Shown here: positions 1-6,333 of the stretch, piece after piece
Layout of the letters: every line of letters starts with the position of its first letter
Numbering within the stretch: position 1 is the stretch's first letter
Assembly (NCBI GenBank): GCA_020436865.1
Contig: JAGQXA010000087.1
Coordinates: forward strand, 1-11,424
DNA: 11,424 nt
From: Saprospiraceae bacterium
GTDB taxonomy: Bacteria > Bacteroidota > Bacteroidia > Chitinophagales > Saprospiraceae
Reading direction: 5' to 3'
Program-made: the position numbers and the translations under genes
The notes under the pieces: generated by a model
What the model was told of the DNA's origin: nothing
Seen by the model: the letters and a program-made list of their open reading frames with translations, nothing else
Database searches by the model: none

Positions 1-1005
1 GCGATCGACGTGCCGGCGCCCGACTACGGTACCGGCGGTCGCGAAATGGCCTGGATCTACGACACCTATCGCACCTTCCGCGACAACGACATCGACGCCG
101 CCGGCTGTGTGACCGGTAAACCCGTGAACCTCAATGGCATCCGGGGCCGGGAAGAAGCCACCGGACGTGGAGTCTATTACGGCATCCGCGAAGCCCTGAG
201 CCATGCGGAAGACATGAAGGTCCTCGGCCTGGAGACGGGCACGGCCGGCAAAACGATGGTCGTGCAAGGCCTCGGTAACGTCGGTTCTTACACCGCCCGC
301 ATCTCGCAAGACGAAGGCGACGTCAAGATCATCGGCGTGTCGGAAGTGGAAGGCGCGATCTACAAGCCCAGCGGGATCGACATCCACGAACTGCTCAAGT
401 GGCGTAAGGAAACGGGCTCCATCCTCGGATTCCCCGGGGCGACGAGTTTCCCGAAACAGGAACGCACCAAGGTGCTGGAGTTCGAATGCGACATCCTCGT
501 GCCGGCCGCTCTGGAAAACCAGATCACCACCGACAACGCCGACCGCATTAAGGCCAAGATCATCGCCGAGGCCGCCAACGGCCCCATTACCTCCAATGCC
601 GAAGAGGTGCTCCTGAAGAACGGCAAACTGATCATTCCCGACGTATTCCTCAATGCCGGCGGGGTGACGGTTTCCTACTTCGAATGGCTGAAGAACCTCT
701 CGCACATGCGCTTCGGCCGGATGGAAAAGCGCTTCAACCAGAACACGTACAAGTCGATGCTCGACCAAATGGAGAAGATCACCGGCAAGTCGATCTCCGA
801 TCGCGACCGGGGTTTCATCGCCAAGGGAGCCGATGAGATCGACCTGGTGCGCTCTGGCCTGGAGGAAACCATGATCACCGCCTACAACCAGATCCGCGAG
901 ATCTCCAAGCGCAAGAAAAAGGTGCAGGACCTCCGCACCGCCGCCTTCGTCAATGCCATCCAAAAGATCGGCAGCGACTACCTGGCCATGGGCATTTTCC
1001 CCTAA
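1..1005 (+). CDS. gdhA: Glutamate dehydrogenase (Glu/Leu/Phe/Val dehydrogenase family), 5' end missing
   Basis: The frame is open from the first base, so the N-terminus lies outside the window; about 334 codons remain. The enzyme interconverts glutamate with 2-oxoglutarate and ammonium using NAD(H) or NADP(H) in the cytoplasm. The visible part starts in the substrate domain with DVPAPDYGTGGREMAW, followed by the GREEATGRGV segment. The Rossmann domain carries the dinucleotide motif GLGNVGS (codons about 90-96), then CDILVPAA, KIIAEAANGP and LNAGGVTVSYFEWLKNL. The protein ends LRTAAFVNAIQKIGSDYLAMGIFP. Between FEWLKNL and the last helices lie about 53 residues (bases 700-858), much longer than in the usual bacterial enzyme and similar in place and length to the antenna of animal GDH. 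Cofactor preference cannot be read safely. The gene ends at a strong terminator, so it closes its transcription unit. Family assignment is firm; the symbol is by family. Confidence 0.96.
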   Translation, partial: AIDVPAPDYGTGGREMAWIYDTYRTFRDNDIDAAGCVTGKPVNLNGIRGREEATGRGVYYGIREALSHAEDMKVLGLETGTAGKTMVVQGLGNVGSYTARISQDEGDVKIIGVSEVEGAIYKPSGIDIHELLKWRKETGSILGFPGATSFPKQERTKVLEFECDILVPAALENQITTDNADRIKAKIIAEAANGPITSNAEEVLLKNGKLIIPDVFLNAGGVTVSYFEWLKNLSHMRFGRMEKRFNQNTYKSMLDQMEKITGKSISDRDRGFIAKGADEIDLVRSGLEETMITAYNQIREISKRKKKVQDLRTAAFVNAIQKIGSDYLAMGIFP

Positions 1006-1038
1006 CGGCCGCCTCCCCGGATCACCCGGTCCGAACTC

Positions 1039-1080
1039 AGCGGGCTGGCTGGTATCTTACCCGCCAGCCCGCTTCTTTTT
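1039..1080 (+). terminator. Rho-independent terminator after glutamate dehydrogenase
   Basis: An 11-bp perfect stem (AGCGGGCTGGC at 1039-1049 with GCCAGCCCGCT at 1063-1073) continues after one mismatch with three more pairs around a 5-base loop. It is followed by TCTTTTT. It lies 33 bases after the gdh stop codon. Confidence 0.9.
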
Positions 1081-1208
1081 CCAGCATTCAAACGCCGATC
1101 CCGCTCTGCGCTCCAGGGTTGACAGAGCTCTCGCAATCCGAATTTTATTGGCATATCTTTTCCAAAATCCGCTCCATATAAAATTAACAGAGGATTTTCA
1201 GACTTCTC

Positions 1209-1239
1209 TTTGTATTTTATTTCCTAGTTGATATCTTGC
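1209..1239 (+). promoter_or_regulatory. Possible Bacteroidota-type promoter for the Lrp gene
   Basis: TTTG at 1209-1212 is followed after 19 bases by TATCTTG (1232-1238), which is one T short of the TAnnTTTG -7 consensus. It sits in a conspicuously AT-rich stretch (about 1140-1270) after the gdh terminator and 33 bases before the preferred ATG. Placement and spacing fit, but the -7 box is imperfect. Confidence 0.35.
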
Positions 1240-1271
1240 ATCCTTTAATCTGGCAACCTCAAAACAAATAT

Positions 1272-1745
1272 ATGGCCGAGAAATTGGATAAGATCGACCT
1301 CAAGATCCTCCGGATACTCCAGGAAAACAGCAAGATCACCAACCTGGACCTGTCCAAAAAGATCGGGCTTTCGCCCGCTCCGACCCTCGAGCGCGTCAAG
1401 AAACTCGAGCAATCGGAAGTGATCGAAAGCTATCACGCCAAGGTAAACCCACAGTCTATTGGCTTGAATGTCAAGACGTTCGTGTTGGTTTCCCTGGCCT
1501 GGCAAAAGGAAAACGCGCTGAATCACTTCCTGGAGAAGATCAAATCGATCGAAGAGATCACCGAATGTTACATCATCACCGGTGAAGCCGATTTCCTGAT
1601 CAAGATCGTTTGTAAAGACATTCCGACCTACGAGCAGTTATTGTTCAAGACCCTTTCACAGATCGAAGAGATCGAGCGCCTGAAAACGCTCATGACGCTC
1701 TCGACGGTGAAGGATTCCAAAGTTCTGCCGTATCAATACAGCTAA
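1272..1745 (+). CDS. Lrp/AsnC-family transcriptional regulator
   Basis: A 157-residue cytoplasmic DNA-binding protein of the feast/famine class, which usually responds to amino acids. Residues 5-50 form the winged helix-turn-helix (LDKIDLKILRILQENSKITN, then LSKKIGLSPAPTLERVKKLE). Residues about 65-150 form the RAM/Lrp ligand-binding domain, with the signature CYIITGEADFLIKIV near residues 99-113. Length is normal for the family. ATG 1272 is chosen over an upstream TTG at 1236 because the family begins with a K/D-rich stretch just before the HTH and because the putative promoter overlaps the TTG. The gene is monocistronic or leads into traB/gumN through a terminator-like hairpin. Its position beside glutamate dehydrogenase makes amino-acid-dependent control of gdh plausible, but that is inference. 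Confidence 0.95.
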   Translation: MAEKLDKIDLKILRILQENSKITNLDLSKKIGLSPAPTLERVKKLEQSEVIESYHAKVNPQSIGLNVKTFVLVSLAWQKENALNHFLEKIKSIEEITECYIITGEADFLIKIVCKDIPTYEQLLFKTLSQIEEIERLKTLMTLSTVKDSKVLPYQYS

Positions 1746-1765
1746 ACGAAGGCCGGCAATCGCCG

Positions 1766-1810
1766 AAAGCCGCTGGTCGCCTCGGGGCTGCCAGCGGCTT
1801 TTCCATTTTT
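1766..1810 (+). terminator. Rho-independent terminator (or attenuator) after the Lrp gene
   Basis: AAAGCCGCTGG (1766-1776) pairs perfectly over 11 bp with CCAGCGGCTTT (1791-1801), with a 14-base loop, then TCCATTTTT. It ends only 9 bases before the ATG at 1820, so it also forms the 5' leader of the next gene. Confidence 0.85.
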
Positions 1811-1819
1811 AGATCCGTT

Positions 1820-2617
1820 ATGTCTGCAGGCAATTGGTCATTACTCTGGGAGGTCCGGGCGCCGGAAGCCCCCTTCGCCTCCTACCTTTTCGGCACCATG
1901 CATGTGCGCGACCGGCGGGCCTTTCGGCAGGAAGCCCTGATCTTACAAAAGATCGACGCCTGCACAGCCTTTGCCTGTGAATACGACCTCGATCTGGCCG
2001 ACAGCGACCTGCCTGACAAGCCCTTTCATCTCCCGGACGGGAGGGTACTGAACGACTACCTTCCCGCCCGAAAATACGGGCGCACGCGAATGGCACTGCT
2101 CAAAGCAACCGGCATCGACATCGGGCACTACCGGCGCCTGCGCCCAAGCATAATCCTGCAATTGCTTGGCGAACAGGTGCTGGCAGCCGACCGGCCCCTG
2201 GCCCTCGATGCGTACTTATGGCACTATGCCAGGGAAGCGGGAAAAGAGCTTGTAGGGATCGAGACCTTCGCCGAACAGCTCGAACTGCTGCAAAGTCTGC
2301 CCGTCGAGCCACAAGTGCGCTCGCTGGCGGCAGTCGCCCGGAATTTCGCCTCCTTCCGCAGGCAACTTATGCATCTGGCTGCTTGTTACGAAAAAGGCGA
2401 TCTGCAGCGACTTTACCAGCTCTCCCGCCGGCAGGCCGGCGGCGCACGCAAAAGCCTCCTCCTCGAACGGAACCGGATCATGGCCGAACGCCTCGATCCG
2501 CTCCTGCGCAATCACTCGCTCTTTGCCGCCCTGGGCGCCGCCCATCTCGGCGGACAAAAAGGCGTGCTCCGACTGCTCAAACTGAAGGGGTGGAAGGTGA
2601 AAAGGGTGGAAGGGTGA
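1820..2617 (+). CDS. TraB/GumN-family protein (putative metalloprotease fold)
   Basis: A 265-residue member of the TraB/GumN (Tiki-like) family; some members are metal-dependent proteases, but the role of the bacterial proteins is mostly unknown. The N-terminus has the family's opening LLWEV...SYLFGTMHVRDRRAF, with the first GxxH motif (GTMH) at residues 25-28. The middle holds GIETFAEQLELLQSLP. The C-terminus has the second GxxH (GAAH, residues 239-242) in LGAAHLGGQKGVLRLLKLKGW. Both motifs are needed for the proposed metal site, so the protein looks intact. No signal peptide or lipobox is visible, unlike many relatives that are exported; a cytoplasmic location or a misplaced start is possible, but no better upstream start was seen. 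The last codons run into a purine-rich repeat tract. No promoter is apparent between the upstream terminator and the start. Confidence 0.88.
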   Translation: MSAGNWSLLWEVRAPEAPFASYLFGTMHVRDRRAFRQEALILQKIDACTAFACEYDLDLADSDLPDKPFHLPDGRVLNDYLPARKYGRTRMALLKATGIDIGHYRRLRPSIILQLLGEQVLAADRPLALDAYLWHYAREAGKELVGIETFAEQLELLQSLPVEPQVRSLAAVARNFASFRRQLMHLAACYEKGDLQRLYQLSRRQAGGARKSLLLERNRIMAERLDPLLRNHSLFAALGAAHLGGQKGVLRLLKLKGWKVKRVEG

Positions 2618-2690
2618 CAGAGGTTGAAAGGGGCGAAAAGGTGACAGAGGTTGCAGCGGTTGAAAAGGTTGCAGAGGTGCAAAGGGGTGA
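2614..2690 (+). repeat. Purine-rich imperfect direct repeats at the 3' end of the TraB/GumN gene
   Basis: GTGACAGAGGTTG occurs at 2614-2626 and again at 2641-2653 (27-base spacing). It is accompanied by further GGTTGAAA, GGTTGCAG and GGTGCAAAGG variants as far as about 2690. The first copy contains the TGA stop of the gene (2615-2617). The tract looks like slippage-derived simple sequence and codes for nothing I recognise. Confidence 0.6.
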
Positions 2691-2707
2691 CCCGATCGAC
2701 ATACCCT

Positions 2708-2752
2708 GCTCCGAAGGAGCGCCGGAGGACCTCATAGAGGTCCCCCCTCTAT
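2708..2752. repeat. Cluster of small palindromes, REP-like, with alternative hairpins
   Basis: GCTCC-GAA-GGAGC (2708-2720) is a perfect 5-bp hairpin. Next to it, GGACCTC-ATA-GAGGTCC (2727-2743) is a perfect 7-bp hairpin. ATAGAGG (2734-2740) can instead pair with CCTCTAT (2746-2752) over a TCCCC loop. The last two structures share bases and exclude each other. GCTCCGAAGGAGC-type palindromes occur between genes in many Bacteroidota as short dispersed repeats (my recollection); no T-tract follows, so it is not a standard terminator. Confidence 0.6.
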
Positions 2753-2797
2753 AGCAAACGCCCGGATTCCCACAAATTCCCGGCATTGCCCCCAATT

Positions 2798-2842
2798 AAC
2801 CAACAAACCAATCCCCCAATAAACCAACAAACCAATCCCCCA
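2798..2842 (+). repeat. 24-base A/C-rich tandem duplication directly before a start codon
   Basis: A 21-base block beginning AACCAACAAACCAATCC is present identically at 2798-2818 and 2822-2842 (period 24). The second copy ends two bases before ATG 2845. On the coding strand it contains almost only A and C, so the mRNA leader should be unstructured and has no Shine-Dalgarno site. Confidence 0.85.
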
Positions 2843-2844
2843 CA

Positions 2845-3543
2845 ATGAAGATCAGCAAAGGCAACAAACGAGCGGTACTGCTGGGCGCCACCGGCCTGGT
2901 GGGAAGCTATGTGCTGGAGAACCTCCTGCTCCATCCCGCCTATGCCGAAGTGGTGGTCCTGGGCCGCCGAAAGGTCGACCTGGAGCATCCGCGCCTGCAG
3001 CAGCACCAGGTGGACTTCGAGCGGCTGGCAGATCATGCCGGACTGCTCCGCGGCGACGACCTGTTCTGCTGCCTCGGAACGACCCGCCGGCAGGCCGGCA
3101 GCCGGGAGGCTTTTTACCGGGTCGACTTCACCTACTCCTTCGAAGCGGCCAGAATCGCCGCCGCCAATCAGATGAATCAGCTGCTCGTCGTGTCGTCGGT
3201 CGGCGCCGACAAGGACTCGCTCTTTTACTATTCACGCGTCAAGGGGGAATTGGAGGAGGCGCTACAAGAACTCGACTTCTGGAGCCTGCACCTGTTCCAG
3301 CCCTCCGTCTTGCTCGGCTCGCGCAACGAAAACCGCTGGGGCGAACAGGCGGCCGGCCAGCTCGGTAAGTGGATCGATTCGATCACCGGCGGATTGCTCA
3401 GCAAATACCGGCCAATCGAAGCCGATATCGTGGCCCGAGCTATGGTAACCGCCGCTCAGGAATTACAGGGAGGCCGCCACGTATACCCCTCCCATCAACT
3501 GCAGGAGATCGCCGAACGCGAACAGGCACTCCTCAAAAAGTGA
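2845..3543 (+). CDS. NAD(P)-binding Rossmann-fold oxidoreductase (extended-SDR, TIP30/HTATIP2-like)
   Basis: A 232-residue protein with the nucleotide-binding motif GATGLVG at residues 14-20 just after the first beta strand (RAVLLGATGLVGSYVLENLL). A basic residue pair follows the second strand (VVVLGRRKVD), which would favour NADP(H). CLGTTRRQAG (77-86), VVSSVGAD (115-122) and the candidate catalytic YSRVK (Tyr129...Lys133) follow. This layout matches atypical SDR proteins annotated as NAD(P)H-binding or nucleoside-diphosphate-sugar epimerase and resembling human HTATIP2/TIP30. No signal peptide or membrane segment, so cytoplasmic. The substrate is unknown. The stop is 9 bases before gldC on the same strand, so the two are probably co-transcribed. 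The start follows an A/C-rich repeat leader. Confidence 0.85.
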   Translation: MKISKGNKRAVLLGATGLVGSYVLENLLLHPAYAEVVVLGRRKVDLEHPRLQQHQVDFERLADHAGLLRGDDLFCCLGTTRRQAGSREAFYRVDFTYSFEAARIAAANQMNQLLVVSSVGADKDSLFYYSRVKGELEEALQELDFWSLHLFQPSVLLGSRNENRWGEQAAGQLGKWIDSITGGLLSKYRPIEADIVARAMVTAAQELQGGRHVYPSHQLQEIAEREQALLKK

Positions 3544-3552
3544 CAAACCCAT

Positions 3553-3900
3553 ATGGACAAAAAAGTAGTCAAGACCTCGGAGATCCGCATCCAGATCGGC
3601 CTGAATGCCGACAAAATGCCCGTAAGCCTTAGTTGGGAAACGGAGGGCCAGGAGGGCGGCAAAGCGCAAGACAGCAAAGCCCTGCTCCTCTCCTTTTTCG
3701 ACCGACAATCCAAAGATACGCTCAAGATCGACCTCTGGACGGTCGACATGCAGGTCGCCGAAATGGATCGCTTCTTCTTCCAAACCCTCCGAAGCCTGGC
3801 CGACACCTACTTCAGGGCCACGCAAAATAAGGAACTCGCCGCCGACATGCAGCGTTTTGTGCAGTACTTCGGCGAAAAAACGGAGATCATTCCCAAGTGA
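3553..3900 (+). CDS. gldC: Gliding motility protein GldC
   Basis: A 115-residue protein matching GldC in length and through most of its sequence: KTSEIRIQIGLNADKMPVSLSWE at the start, then DTLKIDLWTVDMQVAEMDRFFFQTL and ADTYFRATQNKELAADMQRF, ending YFGEKTEI. GldC supports gliding in Flavobacterium johnsoniae but is an accessory component rather than a core part of the type 9 secretion machinery; its biochemical role is not settled. No signal peptide is present and it is likely cytoplasmic or peripheral. The gene sits 9 bases after the Rossmann-protein gene (probable operon) and converges with mscS, with 7 bases between the stops. No other gld or spr gene is in the window, so its presence does not prove that the organism glides. 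Confidence 0.92.
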   Translation: MDKKVVKTSEIRIQIGLNADKMPVSLSWETEGQEGGKAQDSKALLLSFFDRQSKDTLKIDLWTVDMQVAEMDRFFFQTLRSLADTYFRATQNKELAADMQRFVQYFGEKTEIIPK

Positions 3901-3913
3901 TGTTGGATCACTT
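3895..3913. other. Perfect inverted repeat holding both convergent stop codons
   Basis: AAGTGAT (3895-3901) pairs perfectly with ATCACTT (3907-3913) over a GTTGG loop. The left arm contains the TGA of gldC and the right arm contains, on the minus strand, the TGA of mscS. There is no T-tract next to it on the plus strand; on the minus strand a run of six T follows about 13 bases later. It may act as a weak bidirectional terminator or 3'-end stabiliser. Confidence 0.5.
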
Positions 3914-4747
3914 CAAGGCATCCGGATTGCGTAGCCACAGATCGCGCTGCGGGAAGGGGATCTCGACCCCATTCTGCCGGAACAATTCGGTAATGGCAAA
4001 GCGCAGGTCGCTTTTGATATACTCGATGGGGAAAATGTCGCGGCTGAAGAACTGTAGGGTAAAATCTAAGGAGGAATTGCCGAAATCACTAAACTGCACC
4101 GACGGTTTCGGCTTCTTGAGCACCTTAGAGTGATTGTTGGCCGCTTCCAGCAACAGTTTTTCGACCAGCCGGACATCGGAGGAGTAGGCCACGCCGACCC
4201 GTACCTGAAAGCGGGTGGCGGTGGTGCTATGACTCCAGTTCGTCACGTTGTTGAGCGTGAGTTTGGAGTTGGGTACGATGATCGAAGTGTCGTCGCGGGT
4301 AATGACGGTGGAGGTTCGCAGACCGATCTTGCTTACCCGCGCCACGAAGCCGTCGACCACCACCACGTCGCCGATCTCGAGCGTGCCTTCGATCATGATG
4401 ATCAATCCGCTGACCAGGTCGTTGAAGGTTTGCTGGAGCCCCAGGCCCAAACCGACCAGCAAGGCGGCCGAGCCGGCCCAGATGACGGACAGGGAGATAC
4501 CCACCGTTTCCATGGCCAATAATATGCCCAGCGTATACACGACATACATGACCAATCGTTTCGTAACATACTGTCGCCCGATGTCGACATCGCGCCGCCG
4601 GAAGAGCCGCCGCAGCACGACATGGGTGATCAGCCACACGATGAGGCGGGTCGCTGCCAGGATAATAAAGGCGGCCAGCAGGTCGAATACCGTGAACTCC
4701 AGAGAGCCCAGCTTCAAGTTTTGGTCGAGGAATTCCGTAAAGGTCAT
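3908..4747 (-). CDS. MscS-type small-conductance mechanosensitive channel
   Basis: A 279-residue inner-membrane protein of the MscS family, which opens under membrane tension to release solutes on osmotic downshock. Segment 1 is about residues 18-40 (FTVFDLLAAFIILAATRLIV), segment 2 about 64-85. The pore helix with its downstream signature is about 88-130 (SAALLVGLGLGLQQTFNDLV, then GLIIMIEGTLEIGDVVVVDG). The beta domain follows, with VSKIGLRTSTVITRDDTSIIVPNS, and then a C-terminal alpha/beta domain ending EIPFPQRDLWLRN. ATG 4747 is chosen over an in-frame ATG at 4849 because the extra 34 residues (CRQFTKTVDFPATIFS...) look non-membrane and unlike the family, and MTFTEFL gives the usual short leader to the first helix. 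Length is near that of E. coli MscS. Divergent from the amidase gene and convergent with gldC. Confidence 0.93.
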   Translation of the reverse strand: MTFTEFLDQNLKLGSLEFTVFDLLAAFIILAATRLIVWLITHVVLRRLFRRRDVDIGRQYVTKRLVMYVVYTLGILLAMETVGISLSVIWAGSAALLVGLGLGLQQTFNDLVSGLIIMIEGTLEIGDVVVVDGFVARVSKIGLRTSTVITRDDTSIIVPNSKLTLNNVTNWSHSTTATRFQVRVGVAYSSDVRLVEKLLLEAANNHSKVLKKPKPSVQFSDFGNSSLDFTLQFFSRDIFPIEYIKSDLRFAITELFRQNGVEIPFPQRDLWLRNPDALK

Positions 4748-5013
4748 GGATAAACCGGATAGTTGCCGCTGGGAATTTACGGAAAAAATCGTGGCTGGAA
4801 AATCTACAGTTTTGGTGAATTGTCGACAGGATACTATTTTTATACTCAAGCGAAAGTGATCCGGGATTCGGGAGACGAACGATCAGTTCTCGCTTTACCC
4901 CGACAAATGCCGGGACGATATAGAATTACCTGGGAAATTCCACTACCGATTCGGTATCGGGATAACCATCGAAAGGCCGGAGGGAGCACTAAGAAAATAC
5001 CAAGGAAACCGTG
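4748..5013. other. Intergenic region between divergent mscS and amidase genes
   Basis: About 266 bases without a convincing gene. On the plus strand TTTG (4811-4814), 20 bases, then TATTTTTA (4835-4842) is a fair match to the Bacteroidota promoter and would serve the amidase with a leader of about 165 bases. On the minus strand TAGATTTT (revcomp of 4799-4806) matches 7 of 8 of the -7 box for mscS, but no -33 box was found. CCGAT-TCGGT-ATCGG (within 4945-4962) is a small hairpin in the amidase leader. Confidence 0.4.
4811..4842 (+). promoter_or_regulatory. Possible promoter for the amidase gene
   Basis: TTTG at 4811-4814 and TATTTTTA at 4835-4842 are 20 bases apart; the second matches TAnnTTTG at seven of eight positions. 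The region is AT-rich in a GC-rich window. The long leader to ATG 5014 is the main doubt. Confidence 0.3.
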
Positions 5014-6264
5014 ATGATCCGAACTTCCGCTTTGCTTTTGATCTTATGGTTGTTCACTTCCTTCACGATGGAGGAATCCAGATACCATAAAGTACCGGCC
5101 CTGCCCGGCGACGGGGTCTATTCTCTGTTGCGTCGCTACAAACTCGATCAGTACTCCTGCAACCACGCCCAGTTCTACGACTTGAACCACCTTTCGGAAA
5201 ATGCCGGATTGAAAGTGGGCCGCTATTACTATGTGCCCATCGTGCTGTACGAGTTCAACGGCAAGACCATCCGTTCCTCCATCGGGGTCGACGATTGGGA
5301 CCTGGCCAAGAAGATAGAAACCTATAACGACGACATGCTTCGCGACGGCTACCGGCCGCAGTCATTCCGCGAGGATCGCTCACTCTGGGTGCCCTATCAC
5401 TTCCTGCATTGCCCTTCGCCCGACCTCCCGGCCGGCGATCCGGAGAAGGCGCCCGAAAACCAGACCGGCGAGATCGAAGCGATCGAAGCCTCTACCGCCT
5501 CGACCGGAACCAACCTGGCAGTCGCCTCGGGGGGCTCCCGCCGCTTTCCGATCTTTGGCAAAGACTACGAATACGTACCCCTCGAAAGCACCAAGCTGAC
5601 CGGGCGAGTCTACTATATCGTGACCGGACACGGCGGCCCCGACCCCGGCGCTATGGGTAAGAAGGGCGGCAACACCCTCTGCGAAGACGAGTACGCCTAC
5701 GACGTGGGGCTCCGCCTGGCCCGCAATCTCCTGGCGCACGGCGCTACGGCCTACATGATCGTTCGCGACCCCGACGACGGCATACGCCCCGGACAGTACC
5801 TCGATTGCGACTACGACGAAGTGATCTGGGGCAACAAGAGCATCTTCCAGCAACAGAAGGCCCGGCTCAATCAACGGGCCGACGCCATCAACGAGCTCTA
5901 CGAGAAACACCGCAAGCAGGGAGTGACCTCGCAGCAGGCCATCATCATTCATGTCGATTCGCGCAGCCGAAGTACCCAAACCGACCTGTTTTTCTATTAC
6001 CATCCGTCGAGCAACGAAAGCAAGGCGCTGGCCCAGACCTTGCACGGCACCATGAGCGACAAGTACAAACAACACCGGGCCAGCGGCGCTTACCATGGCA
6101 CCGTGACTCCGCGTGATTTGCATATGCTCCGCGAAACCAAACCCACTAGCGTGTACATCGAATTGGGAAATATCCGCAATTCCTTCGACCAGCAACGCAT
6201 CGTCATCGAGTCAAACCGACAGGCCCTGGCCAACTGGCTTTTCGAAGGTTTGAAAGGGAAATGA
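5014..6264 (+). CDS. Secreted N-acetylmuramoyl-L-alanine amidase (Amidase_3) with LysM-like N-terminus
   Basis: A 416-residue zinc amidase that would cut the bond between N-acetylmuramic acid and L-alanine in peptidoglycan. It begins with a short signal peptide (MIRTSALLLILWLFTSFT). Residues about 28-77 look like a LysM-type wall-binding domain (GDGVYSLLRRYKL...FYDLNHL...GLKVGRYYYVPI). An acidic, Ser/Thr-rich linker (about 135-177) follows. The catalytic domain (about 198-415) has GHGGPDPGAMG with zinc ligand His206, an acidic ligand in CEDEYAYDV (Glu224 or Glu226), IIIHVDSR with His313, and the catalytic Glu383 in VYIELGNIRN, so it should be active. ATG 5014 is preferred to the GTG just before it. 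Followed 69 bases later by the yitT-like gene. An activator such as EnvC/NlpD is not visible nearby. Confidence 0.93.
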   Translation: MIRTSALLLILWLFTSFTMEESRYHKVPALPGDGVYSLLRRYKLDQYSCNHAQFYDLNHLSENAGLKVGRYYYVPIVLYEFNGKTIRSSIGVDDWDLAKKIETYNDDMLRDGYRPQSFREDRSLWVPYHFLHCPSPDLPAGDPEKAPENQTGEIEAIEASTASTGTNLAVASGGSRRFPIFGKDYEYVPLESTKLTGRVYYIVTGHGGPDPGAMGKKGGNTLCEDEYAYDVGLRLARNLLAHGATAYMIVRDPDDGIRPGQYLDCDYDEVIWGNKSIFQQQKARLNQRADAINELYEKHRKQGVTSQQAIIIHVDSRSRSTQTDLFFYYHPSSNESKALAQTLHGTMSDKYKQHRASGAYHGTVTPRDLHMLRETKPTSVYIELGNIRNSFDQQRIVIESNRQALANWLFEGLKGK

Positions 6265-6303
6265 TCGATTGCCAGGAACTGATCGATCGATCGCAAGCAG
6301 CCT

Positions 6304-6331
6304 CCCACATCCCACATCCCACATCTCACAT
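6304..6331 (+). repeat. Four tandem CCCACAT heptamers directly before a start codon
   Basis: CCCACAT occurs three times exactly (6304-6310, 6311-6317, 6318-6324) and a fourth time as CTCACAT (6325-6331). The ATG of the YitT gene begins at 6334. On the coding strand the leader is C/A/T with no G, so it lacks a Shine-Dalgarno site. Confidence 0.9.
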
Positions 6332-6333
6332 CC

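Noticed and set aside
2618..2844. Possible CRISPR-like or integron-like repeat array after the TraB/GumN gene
   Set aside because: Repeat units are short, imperfect and not separated by unique spacers of regular length; no cas or integrase gene is near.
4747..4849. N-terminal extension of the MscS protein from an upstream ATG at 4849
   Set aside because: The 34 extra residues are unlike the family and lie in an AT-rich probable promoter region; ATG 4747 gives a normal channel N-terminus.
5380..6195. Minus-strand open frame of about 271 codons opposite the amidase
   Set aside because: The plus strand encodes an amidase with all catalytic residues; the antisense product has no recognisable domain.
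6261..6330. Possible small protein around the CCCACAT repeats
   Set aside because: Any peptide read here (for example MWDVG-type on the minus strand) is a translation of a simple repeat, not a gene.
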